Notes: a model not told the origin generated them from the letters alone. DNA of 64,000 nt from Lepisosteus oculatus (GCF_040954835.1 NC_090711.1:317501-381500), one strand, 5' to 3'; counted from the stretch's first letter, positions 34,741 through 47,353 are shown. Program-made: numbers and translations.

Positions 34741-35121
34741 CAAGTGACATAAAATATTGCATGAAAAACCTTATTTTGTTCATGCACAGAGGATGCACAA
34801 ATATTGAAATAAAATGTACACTATTCAAGAAGAATATATCATTTATAACAATTTGTACACATAAAACCTTTATAAATCTTTAAATGTTGTCGTCATACAC
34901 TCTCAGAGCTACCTAGCGCTAGGTTATTGGTTTATTAGCCAACATAGCAAAACAAATGCATATATCTACGTTTTTCAAAAAGCCACATGTAGCCCCGAAA
35001 CAAATAAGACACATGAGATGCTATGGGTATCTTGGGTTTTAAGGAGTACAGCCTGGCTTCCCGAATACAAGGGTTTTTTGGAACGCAAGGGGCAGTGCAC
35101 TCGTTTGCTTATAGCACCTAG
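34741..35121 (+). repeat. Continuation of pair 1 flank, copy 1
   Basis: 34742-34870 matches 43935-44070 ('aagtgacataaaatattgca' against 'aagtgatatgaaatatcata'). From about 34.9 kb to the LTR element nothing further is recognised. Confidence 0.55.
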
Positions 35122-35628
<507 letters not shown>

Positions 35629-38600
35629 GAATACAAAGCCTGATTATGGATCCCGCAGACGCACAGACCCTTCGTTCTCTTCTCCCGCAGCATTCCTAAA
35701 CTGGCTTTTTTTCTTCCCCTGTTTCGCCGGCTCCCGCACCGATTCCTGTAATGCCTTTTGTGCAAACACCTGGGGCTTTATTGCTCAGTGCTCCCTGGCT
35801 TTTCAGCTGCAGCCTGAGCGTTTTTCTACTTCTTGGAAGCAGATCGGATTCGCCCTTTCCTTGCTCACAGGCAAAGCATTGGATTGGGCAGCAGTATTGC
35901 TTGCTAGAGGAGATCAGCTGTTCTCTGACTTTCAGCTTTTTGCTGACCGTCTCCAGGCGCGTTTTTCTCAAAGCAACCCGGATTTGACTTGCCTTCGGCT
36001 TTCCTCTCTTTGCCAGGGTGACAGACCACTGCAAGATTATGTGGCTGAATTCCAAGCCCTCGCCACAGTCTGCCTGGAACCCTGAAGCTTTGGTTTGCCT
36101 CTTCTCTAAGGGTCTCTCGGTGGACCACCTGGTGCTCATGCCTCTACCCACCTGGTCTCTAGAGGCGGCTATCGCTCAGGTGGTTGAATTGGACACCCAC
36201 ATTCGGCTTTGGAGAGCGGCAAGACAGCCAGGAAGCAGACCTGTGTGCCCCATGGGTCCTCCCCTCTTGGCGCCCACCCTGCCACATGCACCCCTGTCCT
36301 TGGAGGAAAACGAAAGGTGCCGTCAGGAGGGGCTGTGTCTGTACTGCTCTGCGTCGGCTCACCTGCTCGCTACTTGTCCTTTTGAGACCCCCACATCCAC
36401 CTCGAGCTCCCCCACTGCCTACTGTTAGAGTCGGTAGTGCTGTTTTTTCACAATCCTCTTCAGGGCCTTTATTCCCAGCTGAGATTTCGTGGATGGACAC
36501 GTACCTTCCCCTTTCGGTTTTGGTGGATTCAAGGGCAGCTGGGATGCCTCTTTTGCCAAGAAGTGGGATATTCCTCTTGCTCCGCTTTCACCCCCTGTCT
36601 GCATTCAAACTTTGGATGGGTCACCGATCACTCGCTCCTAGACGCATTACCTGGCAGACCATTCCCCTATCCCTTACTGTTGGTGCCACTCACGTGGAGG
36701 ACATTTCACTCCTTCTCCTGGATTCCCCTGCTTACCCTGTGATCCTAGGCCTTCCCTGGCTCAAGAAGCCTGATCCCCACATCTCCTGGGCCAAGAATGA
36801 GATCATTGCCTGGAGCCATGCCTGTCGTGACAACTGTTGTCGTCCTCCACTCAAGGTTGCTTCTGCAGTAGCAACCCCCCCAATATGCACATCTGAAACA
36901 AGCCTTTGACAAACGGAAAGCTCTATCGCTCCCCCCTCACTGCACCTGCAACTGTGCTATAATTTGCTTCCAGGAACACTCCCACCCAAAGGACGGATCT
37001 ACCCTCTCACTCGGAGAATGAAGCCCTGCAAGATTATATCAAGAAGGCCCTGAATTCCGGTTTTATTCGTCCCTCCTTGTCCCCAGCCTGTGCTGGGTTT
37101 TTTTTCATAGGGAAGAAAGACGGCTCCTTGAGGCCCTGTATTGATTACAGAGGGCTGAACTCCATTACAGTCAAACATCCCTACCCCTTGCCTTTTAATC
37201 CCAGCCGCTCTGGAGTCCCTACGTGAAGCGTCCATCTTCTCAAAACTAGATCTACGGGGGGCTTATAATTTAATCGGGATCCATGAAGGGGATGAGTGGA
37301 ATACGGCCTTTATGACCACCCCCCAGCCCCCCCGACGACCCTCAGAAACATGTCCATCACGTCCAGGATGTCTTGTCCAGACTCGTCGACAACCAGCTCT
37401 ACACCAAGCTCGAGAAATGCATTTTACATGCTTCTAAGATTCAATTTCTGGGCTACATTATTTCTCCCCTTGGAGTCGAGATGGACTCGTCTAAGGTTGT
37501 GGCTATCAATGATTGGCCTGTGCCTCGCAATTTAAAGCAAATCCAACGCTTTCTAGGTTTTGCCAACTTCTACAGGCGATTCATCCGGAACTTTGGCTCC
37601 GTTGTGGCGCCCATCTCGGTTCTGACCCGCAACCGACCAAGCCGGGGTAAATGGAATCCGGAGGCTAACCAGGTATTCCTGCGCTTGAAACAACTCTCCA
37701 GCTCCGCCCCTCTCCTACAGCAGCCTTTCATTGTTGAAGTTGACGCCTCTGCCCATGGGGTTGGTGCAGTCCTCTCCCAGCCCCTCGAAGAGGATCCCCT
37801 TCCTCATCCATGTGCCTTCTTTTCCAAGAAGCTCTCTCCCACCGAGGTTAACTACGATGTGGGCAATCGTGAACTCCTCGCTATCAAGCTGGCCCTCGAG
37901 GAATGGAGACACTGCCTGGAGGGGGCTCATCACCCCTTTGTCATTATCACGGACCATAAGAACCTGTCCTATATTCAATCTGCCAAGCGCCTTAACTCGC
38001 GTTGGGGCCCGTTGGTCAGTTTTCTTCTCTTGTTTCAATTTTGTTATCACCTACACTCCTGGCTCCAAAATGGGAGGGCTGGTGCACTCTCTCGGCTCCA
38101 TGACCCCCCCCGAGACCTGGACTACTCGCCTGAACCAATCATCTCTTCCAACAGAATTGTGGCAGCGATTCATTGCTCAATTGACGATCAAGTCAGACGA
38201 GCCCTCAACGAAACTACAGTTCCTCTGTGCTGCCCCCTGGATAAACTTTTTGTCCCGGACAACTTGCGTCCTACTGTCTTGCAGTGGGGGCGTGATTCCT
38301 GGTTTGCCGGCCACCCTGGATGAAGACGCACTCTTGACCTCCTCACCAGGGACTTTTGGTGGCCTTCATGCGATCTGATGCAGCAGAGTACGCCCGGGGT
38401 TGCCCGGTCTGTGCCAGGAGCAAGACTCCGCGCTCTAGGGAGGCTGGCCTCCTTCACCCCCTTCCAATCCCACACCGCCCTTGGTCCCACATAGCTGTTG
38501 ACTTCATTACGGACCTTCCTAGCAGTCAGGGTCATACGGTAATCATGGTGGTCTCTGATCGTTTTTCCAAAGCAGCCCATTTTGTCCCCCTCCCAGCATT

Positions 38601-38656
38601 GCCCACAGCCCAGGAAATGGCATCTTTGTTTGTGCAACAGGTCCTTAGGATACATA

Positions 38657-38868
38657 GTAGTTCAGGTGGGTAGCTGCGTCAGCATGCGTAGGCTGCAAAG
38701 GAACAAGTAATAGGTTTATTCCATGCTGAAAAAAAGAAGAAAGAGAACACAACGTTTCGGCCGTGGAGCCTTCTTCAGGTGTGGCACCTGAAGAAGGCTC
38801 CACGGCCGAAACATTGTGTTCTCTTTCTTCTTTTTTTCAGCATGGAATAAACCTATTACTTGTTCCTT
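38657..38868 (-). mobile_element. Foldback SINE-like retroposon inside the LTR element
   Basis: Two 84-base arms (38698-38781 and 38785-38868) form a palindrome with one visible mismatch and a 3-base centre (TGG). A single-copy tail of about 40 bases (38657-38697) lies on the left. The flanks repeat 'tccttaggatacatagt' (38642-38658 and 38864-38880), a target duplication of about 13 to 17 bases that partly overlaps the element end. The core 'gaagaaggctccacggccga' is familiar from fish genomes. No coding capacity. Confidence 0.8.
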
Positions 38869-39775
38869 AGGATACATAGTTTGCCTGACGATGTCTCGGA
38901 CAGGGGCCCTCAATTTGTCTCTGCCTTTTGGAAGGCTTTCTGTTAAGCTCTAGGGACCTATGTATCTTTGACTTCTGGTTATCATCCTGGGGCCAATGGT
39001 CAGGTGGAAAGGACCAACCAAAGCTTCCTGACCTTCTTGAGAGCCTTCACCTCCAGCTCACAGGATGATTGGTCATCACTGCTTCCCTGGGCAGAATATG
39101 ACCACAATTCTCTTACCTCCCCCTCCACGGGTCTCTCTCCCTTCCTCTGTGCATTAGGTTATCAGCCCACTCTCATCCCTGTCATACTGCCGGACACAGC
39201 AGTGCCGTCAGTGCAACAATATATTTCCAAACTGCGAAGGACCTGAAGAATGGCGAGGGCAGCTCTCATTAAGTCGACCCAGTGCCACGCCAAATTTGCC
39301 AACCGACACTGCAGACCAGCCCCTCATTTTCGGAGAGGACAGTTTGTTTGGTTATCTACATGGAACCTACCTCTACATCAGCCTTCCAAAAAGATTGGGC
39401 CTAGGTATATCGGCCCCTTCTGGATTCTCTCCCGGATCACCCCAGTTACCTTCTGCCTTGCTCCACCCCTCATTTCATGTCTCCCTCCTGAAACCCTTTT
39501 ACCGCTTGCCCTTGCGGCTCCCCAACGTAGCCTGCCACCTCCTCGTCGCATTCAGGGGCGCCCGGCATATACGGTCCTCAAGATCATAGACTCCAGATGG
39601 AAGCGCGGTAACCTTCAGTATCTAGTCATCTGGAAGGGTTTTGGCCCCGAGGAGAGATCTTGGGTTCCGGAGAAAGATATTTTGAACCCTACACTAATCG
39701 GCTTTTTTTTTTTCTCCAGGGACTATCCTGATCACAGTCTCGGGAATCAGGAGCCGCCTGTGAAGGGGGTGGTAC

Positions 39776-40272
39776 TGTCACGACCACCAGCCAGCAGAGA
39801 TCAACGCGTAAGCAAGCTAATCGGCACCAGCAGCGGGTTACTATTAACGAGCGCCGCCACACAAGTTAACACACCTGCAATTGCTCTAGCGTGCGGCACA
39901 CCGGGTTATTTATACTATTCTAACCTGCTCGGTATTGAGTTCACTTCTTGTTGCTCTGCCTAGCGGTTCTTACCCTTTTGCCTTCCTGGAATTCTGTCTA
40001 CACCTTTTGCCTTCGGACTTCGGATCTCGTCTCGCCCCTTGGATCATTTGCTATCTGTGTCTATTTCGGATTTGACCCTGCAGCTCTCATTTCGACCACA
40101 ATTCTGTCTCGCATTTTGGATTGTTCGCCACCAGTGCTTTTACCGGATCTCGACCCACCTTCCGCCTTCGGACTACGACTTGGCTCCTGGTTTTGCTCTG
40201 TTCGCTTGCCTACCTCCCAACGACTCCTGCATCTGCATCGGATTCTTTTCACCTCTACAGAGCAGCATTACA
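39776..40272 (+). repeat. 3' LTR of the Ty3/gypsy element
   Basis: Partner of 35122-35628. It starts 'tgtcacgaccaccagccagc' and ends 'gcattaca'. It holds a segment near 39930-40010 that is absent from, or replaced in, the 5' LTR by the heptamer array. Confidence 0.85.
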
Positions 40273-40589
40273 GCTAGAGCAAACTAGAGATCGTCTTTGT
40301 CTTGTCTGTTTATATGTTATTATTTCCAGCTATGTTTAAAAACAAATCATATTCTGTCACAATTAATAGGGTTGGTAAGAACTGTTGTACTGTTCTTGTG
40401 GTCGTGTCATTTTGTGGTTATTCTGCACACAGTGTTAAGTTTGCAGCTAAAAAGTTGTGTAGTATTTTGGATACAGAGTTATTACCATTTTGATGGAAGC
40501 TCTGTGCATAAACGGTTGACACATGTCCACTACCATCTCTGCCTTTTTGCCACAGAGCACAGGATTTAAATCCCAAAAAGACTGAAAAG
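40273..40589. other. Gap between the LTR element and the promoter, no gene
   Basis: No supported feature. The last part begins to resemble the upstream regions of the other P2 modules. Confidence 0.5.
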
Positions 40590-41080
40590 TTGCAGGATTG
40601 AACAATTGACTTTTTTATTGTTAAAGAGAGAGGCCCGTGTAGCACAAACACAAAACTGTCAATAACCGTTCCTCTGTGCATCTCTGCTCTAACTCATTAT
40701 GAAGAGCTCAGCGACACCTTGTCTTCCTATTTCTCAGGCTACACTGCGCCAGCTTGTCTCCACAGACGTGTAGAAAATGTCATAGTGCCTGGTCTCTGTG
40801 TGCCTGTCTGACTGTGCAACTAATTACTAGCGACAACCACATTCACTGGTACCAAAATTTGTTTAAAAGTCCTAAGGGTGTCGAATACTCAGATTGCCAT
40901 TCCAGCCTGATCAATTATCTGTCTCATGATCCACTCTGGCCTCATTAACCTTTTGCTCATCCCAGAGCTCCCCTATGACCTTCTGGTCATAGATGACATC
41001 ACAGCACAGGGGAGCAGAAGCAGAGAAACCCTTGATATAATCCGGCTCCCCTGCCCCTCTGTCAGAGCAGCCTGCGGGAG
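40590..41080 (+). promoter_or_regulatory. Predicted promoter and exon 1 of the 42152 receptor (class P2, copy 4)
   Basis: Again nearly identical to copies 1 to 3, with 'ctaattactag' in place of 'ctaattattag', then 'gatcaattatc', 'catcccagagctccc', 'gatgacatcacagc', 'gatataat' (41034-41041) and the donor GTAAGG at 41081. The acceptor is AG at 42131-42132, so the intron is about 1.05 kb. The LTR element ends only about 320 bases upstream. Confidence 0.6.
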
Positions 41081-42151
41081 GTAAGGACCAGGAGTGAGTG
41101 TGAGTCTGCCAATGGCTGGAAAATGGGCTTAAGACAGGGAGCTATAATGCATGAGAAACAATACCTCAGTGTAATAGTACAATTTGTGCAATGTATTAGT
41201 ATGTCTCACCTGTTCTGATAATATACAGTGGGTCTGCTCTCTGTCCTCTGTGGTTTGTCATAAAAAAAAAAAATCATTGAAATTTGTCGGTTTAAAGTTT
41301 ACTGCACAATGCATTTCATATAGCAACTTTATCTGTTAATTTCAGCACATTAATTGTACACAGTGTGTGTTTTTCATGTGTGTTCAGTAATTGTATCTTT
41401 GTTTAACACAGGTGTCCTGGGCTCCATTACAAATCCCTTTCTCTATATAAGGTATGTAGCAATGCTGGATACTGTGGGAAGATGAATAAGGTCCTTCAAC
41501 CCTAAATCACCCTAATAAAAGTGATTTATATAATTTGGTATTAGAGGTACTATTATTAGAAATAGTTGGAATGAGGAAAAACATTTGCTTTGCTATTCAC
41601 TTTAGTAATATTTAGTGAATAATTGCCTTAGGAGTGATGCAATGTCTATTATAGTGGAAAGGAATGTGTGAGGAGGCTATAGCTGGGCCTGCAGTCTCAC
41701 GCTGCTATATGTAAAGGAGAGCAATGAATCCAAAACTTAAAAGAATATAAGAAATTTCATTTTTTGTGTCTCATTGTGTATTCTAATAAGAATATGTTTA
41801 ACTGCATTTTTAGTGAGAATACTCACACCAAATCTGGGGAAAACTCCTCACTACTATCTTGTGCACAGAACAGCCAGGTTCTTTTCTCCTACAGAAGGTA
41901 CAGAATTGTACCTGCTAGCAGGAAAGGCCTGAAGGCACAAGAACTGCAATGCTGCCCACCTACTAAACATGCACTGCATTTGCAAGCCTCTCTGTTTTCT
42001 AGTGATGTTCTGCGCTGGCTTTTCAGTGTTTTACCAGCTACTGCAAAGCAAAATATATTTTTACTGGAATCCACTAAAAGTTCTACAAACTGTATGTTTC
42101 AATATAACATTAATGTTTATATTTTTGAGCAGATCCAGCAGACCTGCCTAA

Positions 42152-43132
42152 ATGAATACTTCTGAAGATATCTCGGGAAATGATGTTGCCTTTTTTAAGA
42201 ATTACATTCCTATGCAGCCAAGTGCCATTGCTAAAGCTACTGTCACTATTGCTTTGTATATCGTCACAAACATCATGAATGGAATGCTGATATTTACATA
42301 CTTTAAGCACCCTATATTTTATGAAAATTCCCGTTATGTGCTCTTTGTTCATTTGGTTATTAATGATGTGTTTGAGCTGAGCGTAGCATTGACTTTGCAC
42401 ATTTGGAGTGAGGTGAAGCCCTTCATCTTTGTGCCTGTCTGCTATTTCTACCTGATTCTTGCTGTCAACACCACGCTGAACACTCCTTTAAACCTGGCTG
42501 TGATGTGTCTGGAGCGATACATCGCTATCTGCTACCCCCTGCGCCACTCCCAGATCTGCAGTCTGCAAAGGACCTACATCGCCATCGGAGTTATCTGGTT
42601 CATTGGTTTTATTCCCCCGATCACAGACCTCTTTATAGTCCTGGCAGTAGAGCAGACCAGTTTCTTTAGCACATCCATTTACTGCCTCCGTGAGAATTTT
42701 TTTAGGGTTTCCTATCAATATGATAAAAGAGTCTTTATAAAGACCTTGTATTTTTCAGTGGTGTGGCTGGTCATAGTGTGCACTTATCTGCGGATCATGT
42801 TCGCAGCCAGGTCGGCCAGCTCCTCTGAGAAGACCTCTGCTAAAAAGGCCCGAAACACCATCCTGCTCCACGGGCTCCAGCTCCTGCTGGCCATGCTGAC
42901 CTTCATCGCTCCCTTCACTGAAAACTTCTTCTGGAGTTTTCCGTCAGGAATGCTGCTGGATCTCCACTATGTCCGATATTTCTTAGTTTACATCATTCCC
43001 AGAACATTAAGCCCTGTTATCTATGGGCTGAGAGATGAGAACTTCAGGAAGCACCTGAAAGGTCACTTACCTTGCTTTCAAAACCCAGTAGCACCCAGTA
43101 AAGCGGCAGGTAATCACAGCTCAGGGAAATAA
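42152..43132 (+). CDS. Odorant receptor, OR131-2-like (subfamily B, pair 1 second)
   Basis: An intact 326-residue receptor, closest to the 31301 gene, with the same marks at the same places: NTS at 2-4, RYVLFVHLVINDVFELS at 61-77, C97, ERY at 121-123, YPLRHSQICSLQRTY, C178, KKARNTILLHG, LSPVIYGLRDENFRKHL. The start is 19 bases after the acceptor 'tttgagcag'. Differences from its partner cluster in the outer part of TM3 (VCYFYLILAVNTT against VCYALVIFACNTT), after the second outer loop (ENFFRVSYQYDKRVF), and before TM7 (ENFFWSFPSG). These are regions likely to line or cap the ligand pocket. No damage is seen. Confidence 0.93.
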   Translation: MNTSEDISGNDVAFFKNYIPMQPSAIAKATVTIALYIVTNIMNGMLIFTYFKHPIFYENSRYVLFVHLVINDVFELSVALTLHIWSEVKPFIFVPVCYFYLILAVNTTLNTPLNLAVMCLERYIAICYPLRHSQICSLQRTYIAIGVIWFIGFIPPITDLFIVLAVEQTSFFSTSIYCLRENFFRVSYQYDKRVFIKTLYFSVVWLVIVCTYLRIMFAARSASSSEKTSAKKARNTILLHGLQLLLAMLTFIAPFTENFFWSFPSGMLLDLHYVRYFLVYIIPRTLSPVIYGLRDENFRKHLKGHLPCFQNPVAPSKAAGNHSSGK

Positions 43133-44370
43133 ACGCTTTATGGGTGTCTAGGTATTCAAGGATCACTGATTGTAGGTACAGAATGTAAAATAAATGAATA
43201 TTGAAATTATTAGCATTAGTTGCTTTTAAAGCTTCTCAGAATATATATCAGTATAATTAACACATGTTGATTTCCATTGCTTGGTTTATTCCCAATAGAT
43301 ATGAAAGTGAAGTCCTATAATTTACAATCCCAATATGTTCTTTAAAACATTGAAAATAATATATTAATTTTCTGATATGGCTTTTTTTGCTGAAATGTTG
43401 ACAGTCAGGAATAAATGATAATGGAGTCAAAAGTATGTACCTGATCTTTCTGATCAATACCTCATTAAGTATGCATGTGCAGCCTTCTTTTTTGAAAATA
43501 AAATATCACAGATATACAATTTAGTTCTTTAAATATGTTCTATAAGGGTTCAATTAAAATAAGCATTTTTTATTTTTGACAGTGTTCTCTCACTCTCTCC
43601 GTATGAGGTTTAAGAAAACATTAATGCATAATTACATCAATACATTGAATCATAAGTGATCATCTCAAGATTTCCTGGTAATATTAACATGCTATCTTAA
43701 AAATATATAATTATTTCTAGATTTCAGAATTTAAAGTTCATTATCACATTTTCATTGCCTAAAACTGATTGAAAATTGTGCTTATTTGCAGTAAAATGTT
43801 GCAGAAACATTGTGTGATAAAGGAACAAAAGAAAGGAGACAAATAAGAGGCCTGGAATGCTGAGTATTGTGTTTCTCACACTGGTTGTTGTATCTGTTAG
43901 TTACATGTTTTAGAAAGAAGCTTTAGCCTAAGTGATATGAAATATCATATGAAAAACACTTTTTCATGCAAAGCGGGACACAAATATTGTACATAAAACA
44001 TACACGATTCAAGTAGAGTATAAAACTAGTAACTAGTAATTCGTACTACTAACAATTTGTTACATCTTTGATATTCATTCATGACTCATAAAAGATTCAA
44101 ACATACTGAAAAAAATAGCATATAAAATGTATATTAAATCCACACATATTAAGAAAGACATATTTCTCAATTTAACCCATATAAAAATAAGTATTTTGAA
44201 TATTTCCTAGGAAATAAATTTAATACTATATAATAAAATCCAAAATCAATTATTGTTTCAAAAGCTAAGTATAAAATGATTAAATAAAAGTGTTATTTTT
44301 AAAACATTAAACCCGAGAATACTTAAATCAATTGTGCTCTAAAAATAAGAATACTGTATGTTCATTTATC
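43133..44370 (+). repeat. Duplicated 3' flank of pair 1, copy 2
   Basis: Matches 32282-33000 and then 34742-34870 without the LINE. The join lies at 'agctttagcct' followed by 'aagtgatatg' near 43920-43940. The rest to 44370 is AT-rich and unassigned. Confidence 0.65.
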
Positions 44371-44556
44371 TGCAAAGGAACAAGTAAAGGTTTATTTCCT
44401 GCTGAAAAGAGAAGAAAAGAAAGACAGCGTTTCAGTTGTGGAGCCTCCTTCGGGTCCAAAATGTTGTGTTTCTTTTCTTCTCTTTTCAGCAGGGAATAAA
44501 ACTTTTCTTGTTTCTTTGCAGCCTGTGCATGCTGACTCAGCTCCTACTTGAACTGC
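44371..44556 (+). mobile_element. Foldback SINE-like retroposon, second copy
   Basis: Same family as 38657-38868 in the other orientation: left arm 'tgcaaaggaacaagtaaagg' onward, right arm ending 'cttttcttgtttctttgca', then the single-copy tail with 'gcatgctgactcagctcc'. The centre is partly deleted and the arms are more diverged. Flanks repeat 'ttcatttatctg' (44361) and 'ttccatttatctg' (44557), a likely target duplication of about 12 bases. Confidence 0.7.
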
Positions 44557-45110
44557 TTCCATTTATCTGGTTGTTTGTGTACCATGTTAACATGAATATT
44601 CCTGCATGCCTGTCATTTACAGCACGTTTTCCAGAAACTACATAACCTGCTGCTGCACTCTGTCTCCACCCCCCCCACACTGGGCACACAGCCCACTTGC
44701 TCAAATAACACCAGGCTGTGTGGAGTCGGCCCAAGCCCGGTTCTGCAGAGAGGGTGGCGACAGAGAGCAGGTGGGAGGCAGGTTTGCAGATTCCCGTGCA
44801 GGGGGTTTCCTTTACAGAGGAAGGGACAGCATGGGGAGACTGTTTCCCAGAGCTCGCCGTGCAGTGGGAAGTGGGCGAGCGCTAAGGGGGACCCCCTTAT
44901 ACAGGGCGTAGTGGGGGAGGAGGGAGCTGTGGTTCAAGGTCATGGGGCAGCAGCTCAGCCCATAACTCTGGGAGGGAGCAGTGCTCTACAATATCTACCA
45001 TGCAGGATGAGCAGAACAGCAGAACATCATCTGAAAAAATAAAAGACAAACTGAACTCTGATACCAGTCTTTCAGCCTGTACTGTTGCAGTGAAGTATGT
45101 GTATTTTGGT
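44557..45110. other. Non-coding, nothing recognised
   Basis: GC content rises from 44.65 to 44.95 kb. A frame of about 100 codons is open on the + strand here, but it has no recognisable domain and is probably a composition effect. Confidence 0.5.
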
Positions 45111-45111
45111 C

Positions 45112-45322
45112 ACAGTAGGGAGCGCTCACACCTCTGTCCATGACACGTCTCGTCTGCAGCTGTAGGTCGAAATGACTTGCCAGAGCGGTCGGTGGCTTCT
45201 GGGCTCGGAGGCCCGCGCTGAGCCCCAGGGTGGAAAGACTCCAGATAAACCAGCCCTCCTGCCCCACTGTGAGAGCGTCCTGCAGACAGTGGCGCCACAG
45301 GGCTGATCGAGACCTACTGCAG
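45112..45322 (+). promoter_or_regulatory. Orphan promoter-like module, no gene attached
   Basis: Contains 'gaaagactccagataaacca', 'gccctcctgccccactgtga' and 'gcgtcctgcagac', as in the modules before the 47354 and 51255 genes. The donor position reads CAGTGGCG where those have CGGTAAGG. A different donor, CAG then GTAAGC, lies at 45323. No receptor lies between it and the next module at 45.8 kb. It may be a relict first exon of a lost gene, or an alternative start for the 47354 gene. Confidence 0.4.
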
Positions 45323-45330
45323 GTAAGCTC

Positions 45331-45754
45331 TGCTTAAAGAATTATTCAGGCATAACTTTAATGTCACGGGGGGTTAATGCAAAGCAGGAGTTCTCCACCA
45401 TTACCACACTACCACACATACTAGAAAAACAACAGACAGGTGCAACGAGGTCAGAGCTCTGTGTTTTGTGTAATAATGGTGGTTGTGTTCTAGATCGCAC
45501 ATGTGTAACAAAGTCAGTTTTGATTTGTCCTAAGGAACTAAATTAGAAGCTTGCAGTAGTCCTTCTGCATGCCAACAGTCAGTAGTTCAAATGATTCCTC
45601 ACCGCAGGCCGAGCAGAGGTGTGTTTCATACTTTCACACTTATCGGCAAGACTCACCTGGCTGAGGGGACGACAGCCTCAAAGTCTGTGAGATCCAGGCT
45701 GGGTTAGAGGGTAGAGCCAGGGAGCTGCTGAAGTCATTAGTCATTTTAAATAAT
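45331..45754. other. Non-coding, nothing recognised
   Basis: No supported feature. Confidence 0.5.
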
Positions 45755-46014
45755 GCGCAATTCATTGAGGGATGACAAACAACAAAAGATATTATTCTAT
45801 AGTCAACACAGCCAGATCAATTTACTTTTAACATAATTAGTTCTCATGATCCCCTGTATCCCAGAACGCACTTCAATCCCATGTTTCTGCTCGTCCCTGG
45901 ACTCCCTGACTACCGAAAGGTCACAGGATACATCACAGCTCAGACGAGCAGCAGAACAGAAAGACTCCAGGTAAACCAGCCCTCCTGCCCCACTGTGAGA
46001 GTGTCCTGCAGACG
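45755..46014 (+). promoter_or_regulatory. Predicted promoter and exon 1 of the 47354 receptor (class P3)
   Basis: A diverged relative of the P2 modules: 'aggtcacaggatacatcaca' stands where those have 'tcatagatgacatcaca', then 'gacgagcagcagaacagaaa', a weak TATA equivalent 'aggtaaac', and an exon that ends at the donor GTAAGG at 46015. The acceptor is AG at 47333-47334. The piece from 45755 to about 46270 recurs almost unchanged at 49398-49900. Confidence 0.5.
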
Positions 46015-46279
46015 GTAAGGACCTGCTGCCTGCGGCTCCACAGGGCTCAACACACACTGCGGTGCTTGACGCTGATCGGCCTGAAACAGGGAAGTGTTGT
46101 TAAAACTCCTGCCGTCTGATGTTTAGACACATACAGCATTAAATTGTTTTTTCCTACTGCAATGGAAGAATACTCTTCCATGACCAGCCTCAGTATAAAC
46201 TGACAGGAGAAGATAGGCACATGCAGCACAGTGTAGCAGGAATATAAGAACACAATAACCTAAGAGCTCATTGGTTTTC

Positions 46280-46440
46280 TAAGCAGTAAATTGATCTGAA
46301 GATCTCAGCCAGCTGTTTCCTGACAGCAGCCAGGCTATGGGCTCCAGCAGTGTGGCTGGGCAGCTTGTTCTGTACTTCCACATTCCATTGTGTAAAGAAC
46401 TGCCTCCTGCTGTCTCTTTTCAATTTGCCTTCTTGCAGGA
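46280..46440 (+). repeat. LINE-tail-like remnant in the intron
   Basis: Contains 'cagctgtttcctgacagcag', 'gtgtggctgggcagcttgtt', 'gtgtaaagaactgcctcctg'. A shorter form lies at 49945-50065 in the paired intron, so it predates the duplication of pair 2. Confidence 0.5.
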
Positions 46441-47353
46441 AAGTTGCAACATTACATTTTTACTTACTATACTTAATATAACATACAACTTACTATAAAT
46501 GCACTTGAGTACCATCTGTGTGATTTGGCTGAATCAGCAGTTTCTGTAAATAATGTAAATCTCTTAAGTAGTATTTAATTACAACACTATACAGTAACTA
46601 TATTTATTGTAAATCCATAGTCATTCATGCTCTGTTGTTAAGCATTACTTTGTAACTGAATTTTCAGTTACTCTCTGTAGTCGTTTAGTTTAGATATCTT
46701 TTTAGCTTCTATCTTTTTAATTTTTGCTCTTTTTTATTTTGAAAGCCATATGACCAATGCAAGCTAATAGTGAATTTATGATAGGTGTGCCATAAAACAC
46801 AGCCACAGAGATCTAATGTACTTATTCTGGTCTGCGAGTGCTTCAGTTTATGCTAGTGAATTGCTTCCTGCTTAATGACTTTGAGGGAAAGTTTTAGTAC
46901 TGTCTCAGCACCTGTAACACCCAGCCATATTACATGTCTGCAATGAAATCATTCTTGTGTAAACGAGTACAAACTACTGTATGATCTAGCCACCCATTAA
47001 GCATGTTTAATACAGTTTAAAGCAGAGAAAAGTGAGGCAGTTTTCATACTTCTCAGAAACATTCCTTATGCCTACATAATATGTTTGTTAAAACACACAA
47101 GTCTTGCTAGTACTGTTGAGACGTATATTTAAGCTGTATAGCTGTATATTTAAGAATGTTAGGAAATTGGGACTCTACAGACAGCGAAGCTGTAATCTGC
47201 CTTCTTTTTCTATTTCGGTGACAGTATTTGATTCCAGAAGACTGTAACATTTCTGTTTACTGGAGAAAATATAAGTATATCCTAAGCACCTCCATTGATG
47301 ATGTGCATTACTGAACATGCTTTTTCTGTTGCAGGTGCTTCAACATCAATGAT

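Noticed and set aside
37373-39963. Long frames in 37.4-40.0 kb as host genes
   Set aside because: They are RNase H, integrase and chromodomain parts of the broken Ty3/gypsy element that lies between two matching LTRs.
44606-44911. A 101-codon + strand frame in a GC-richer patch
   Set aside because: No conserved motif, no splice sites at sensible places, and a composition that alone explains the open frame.
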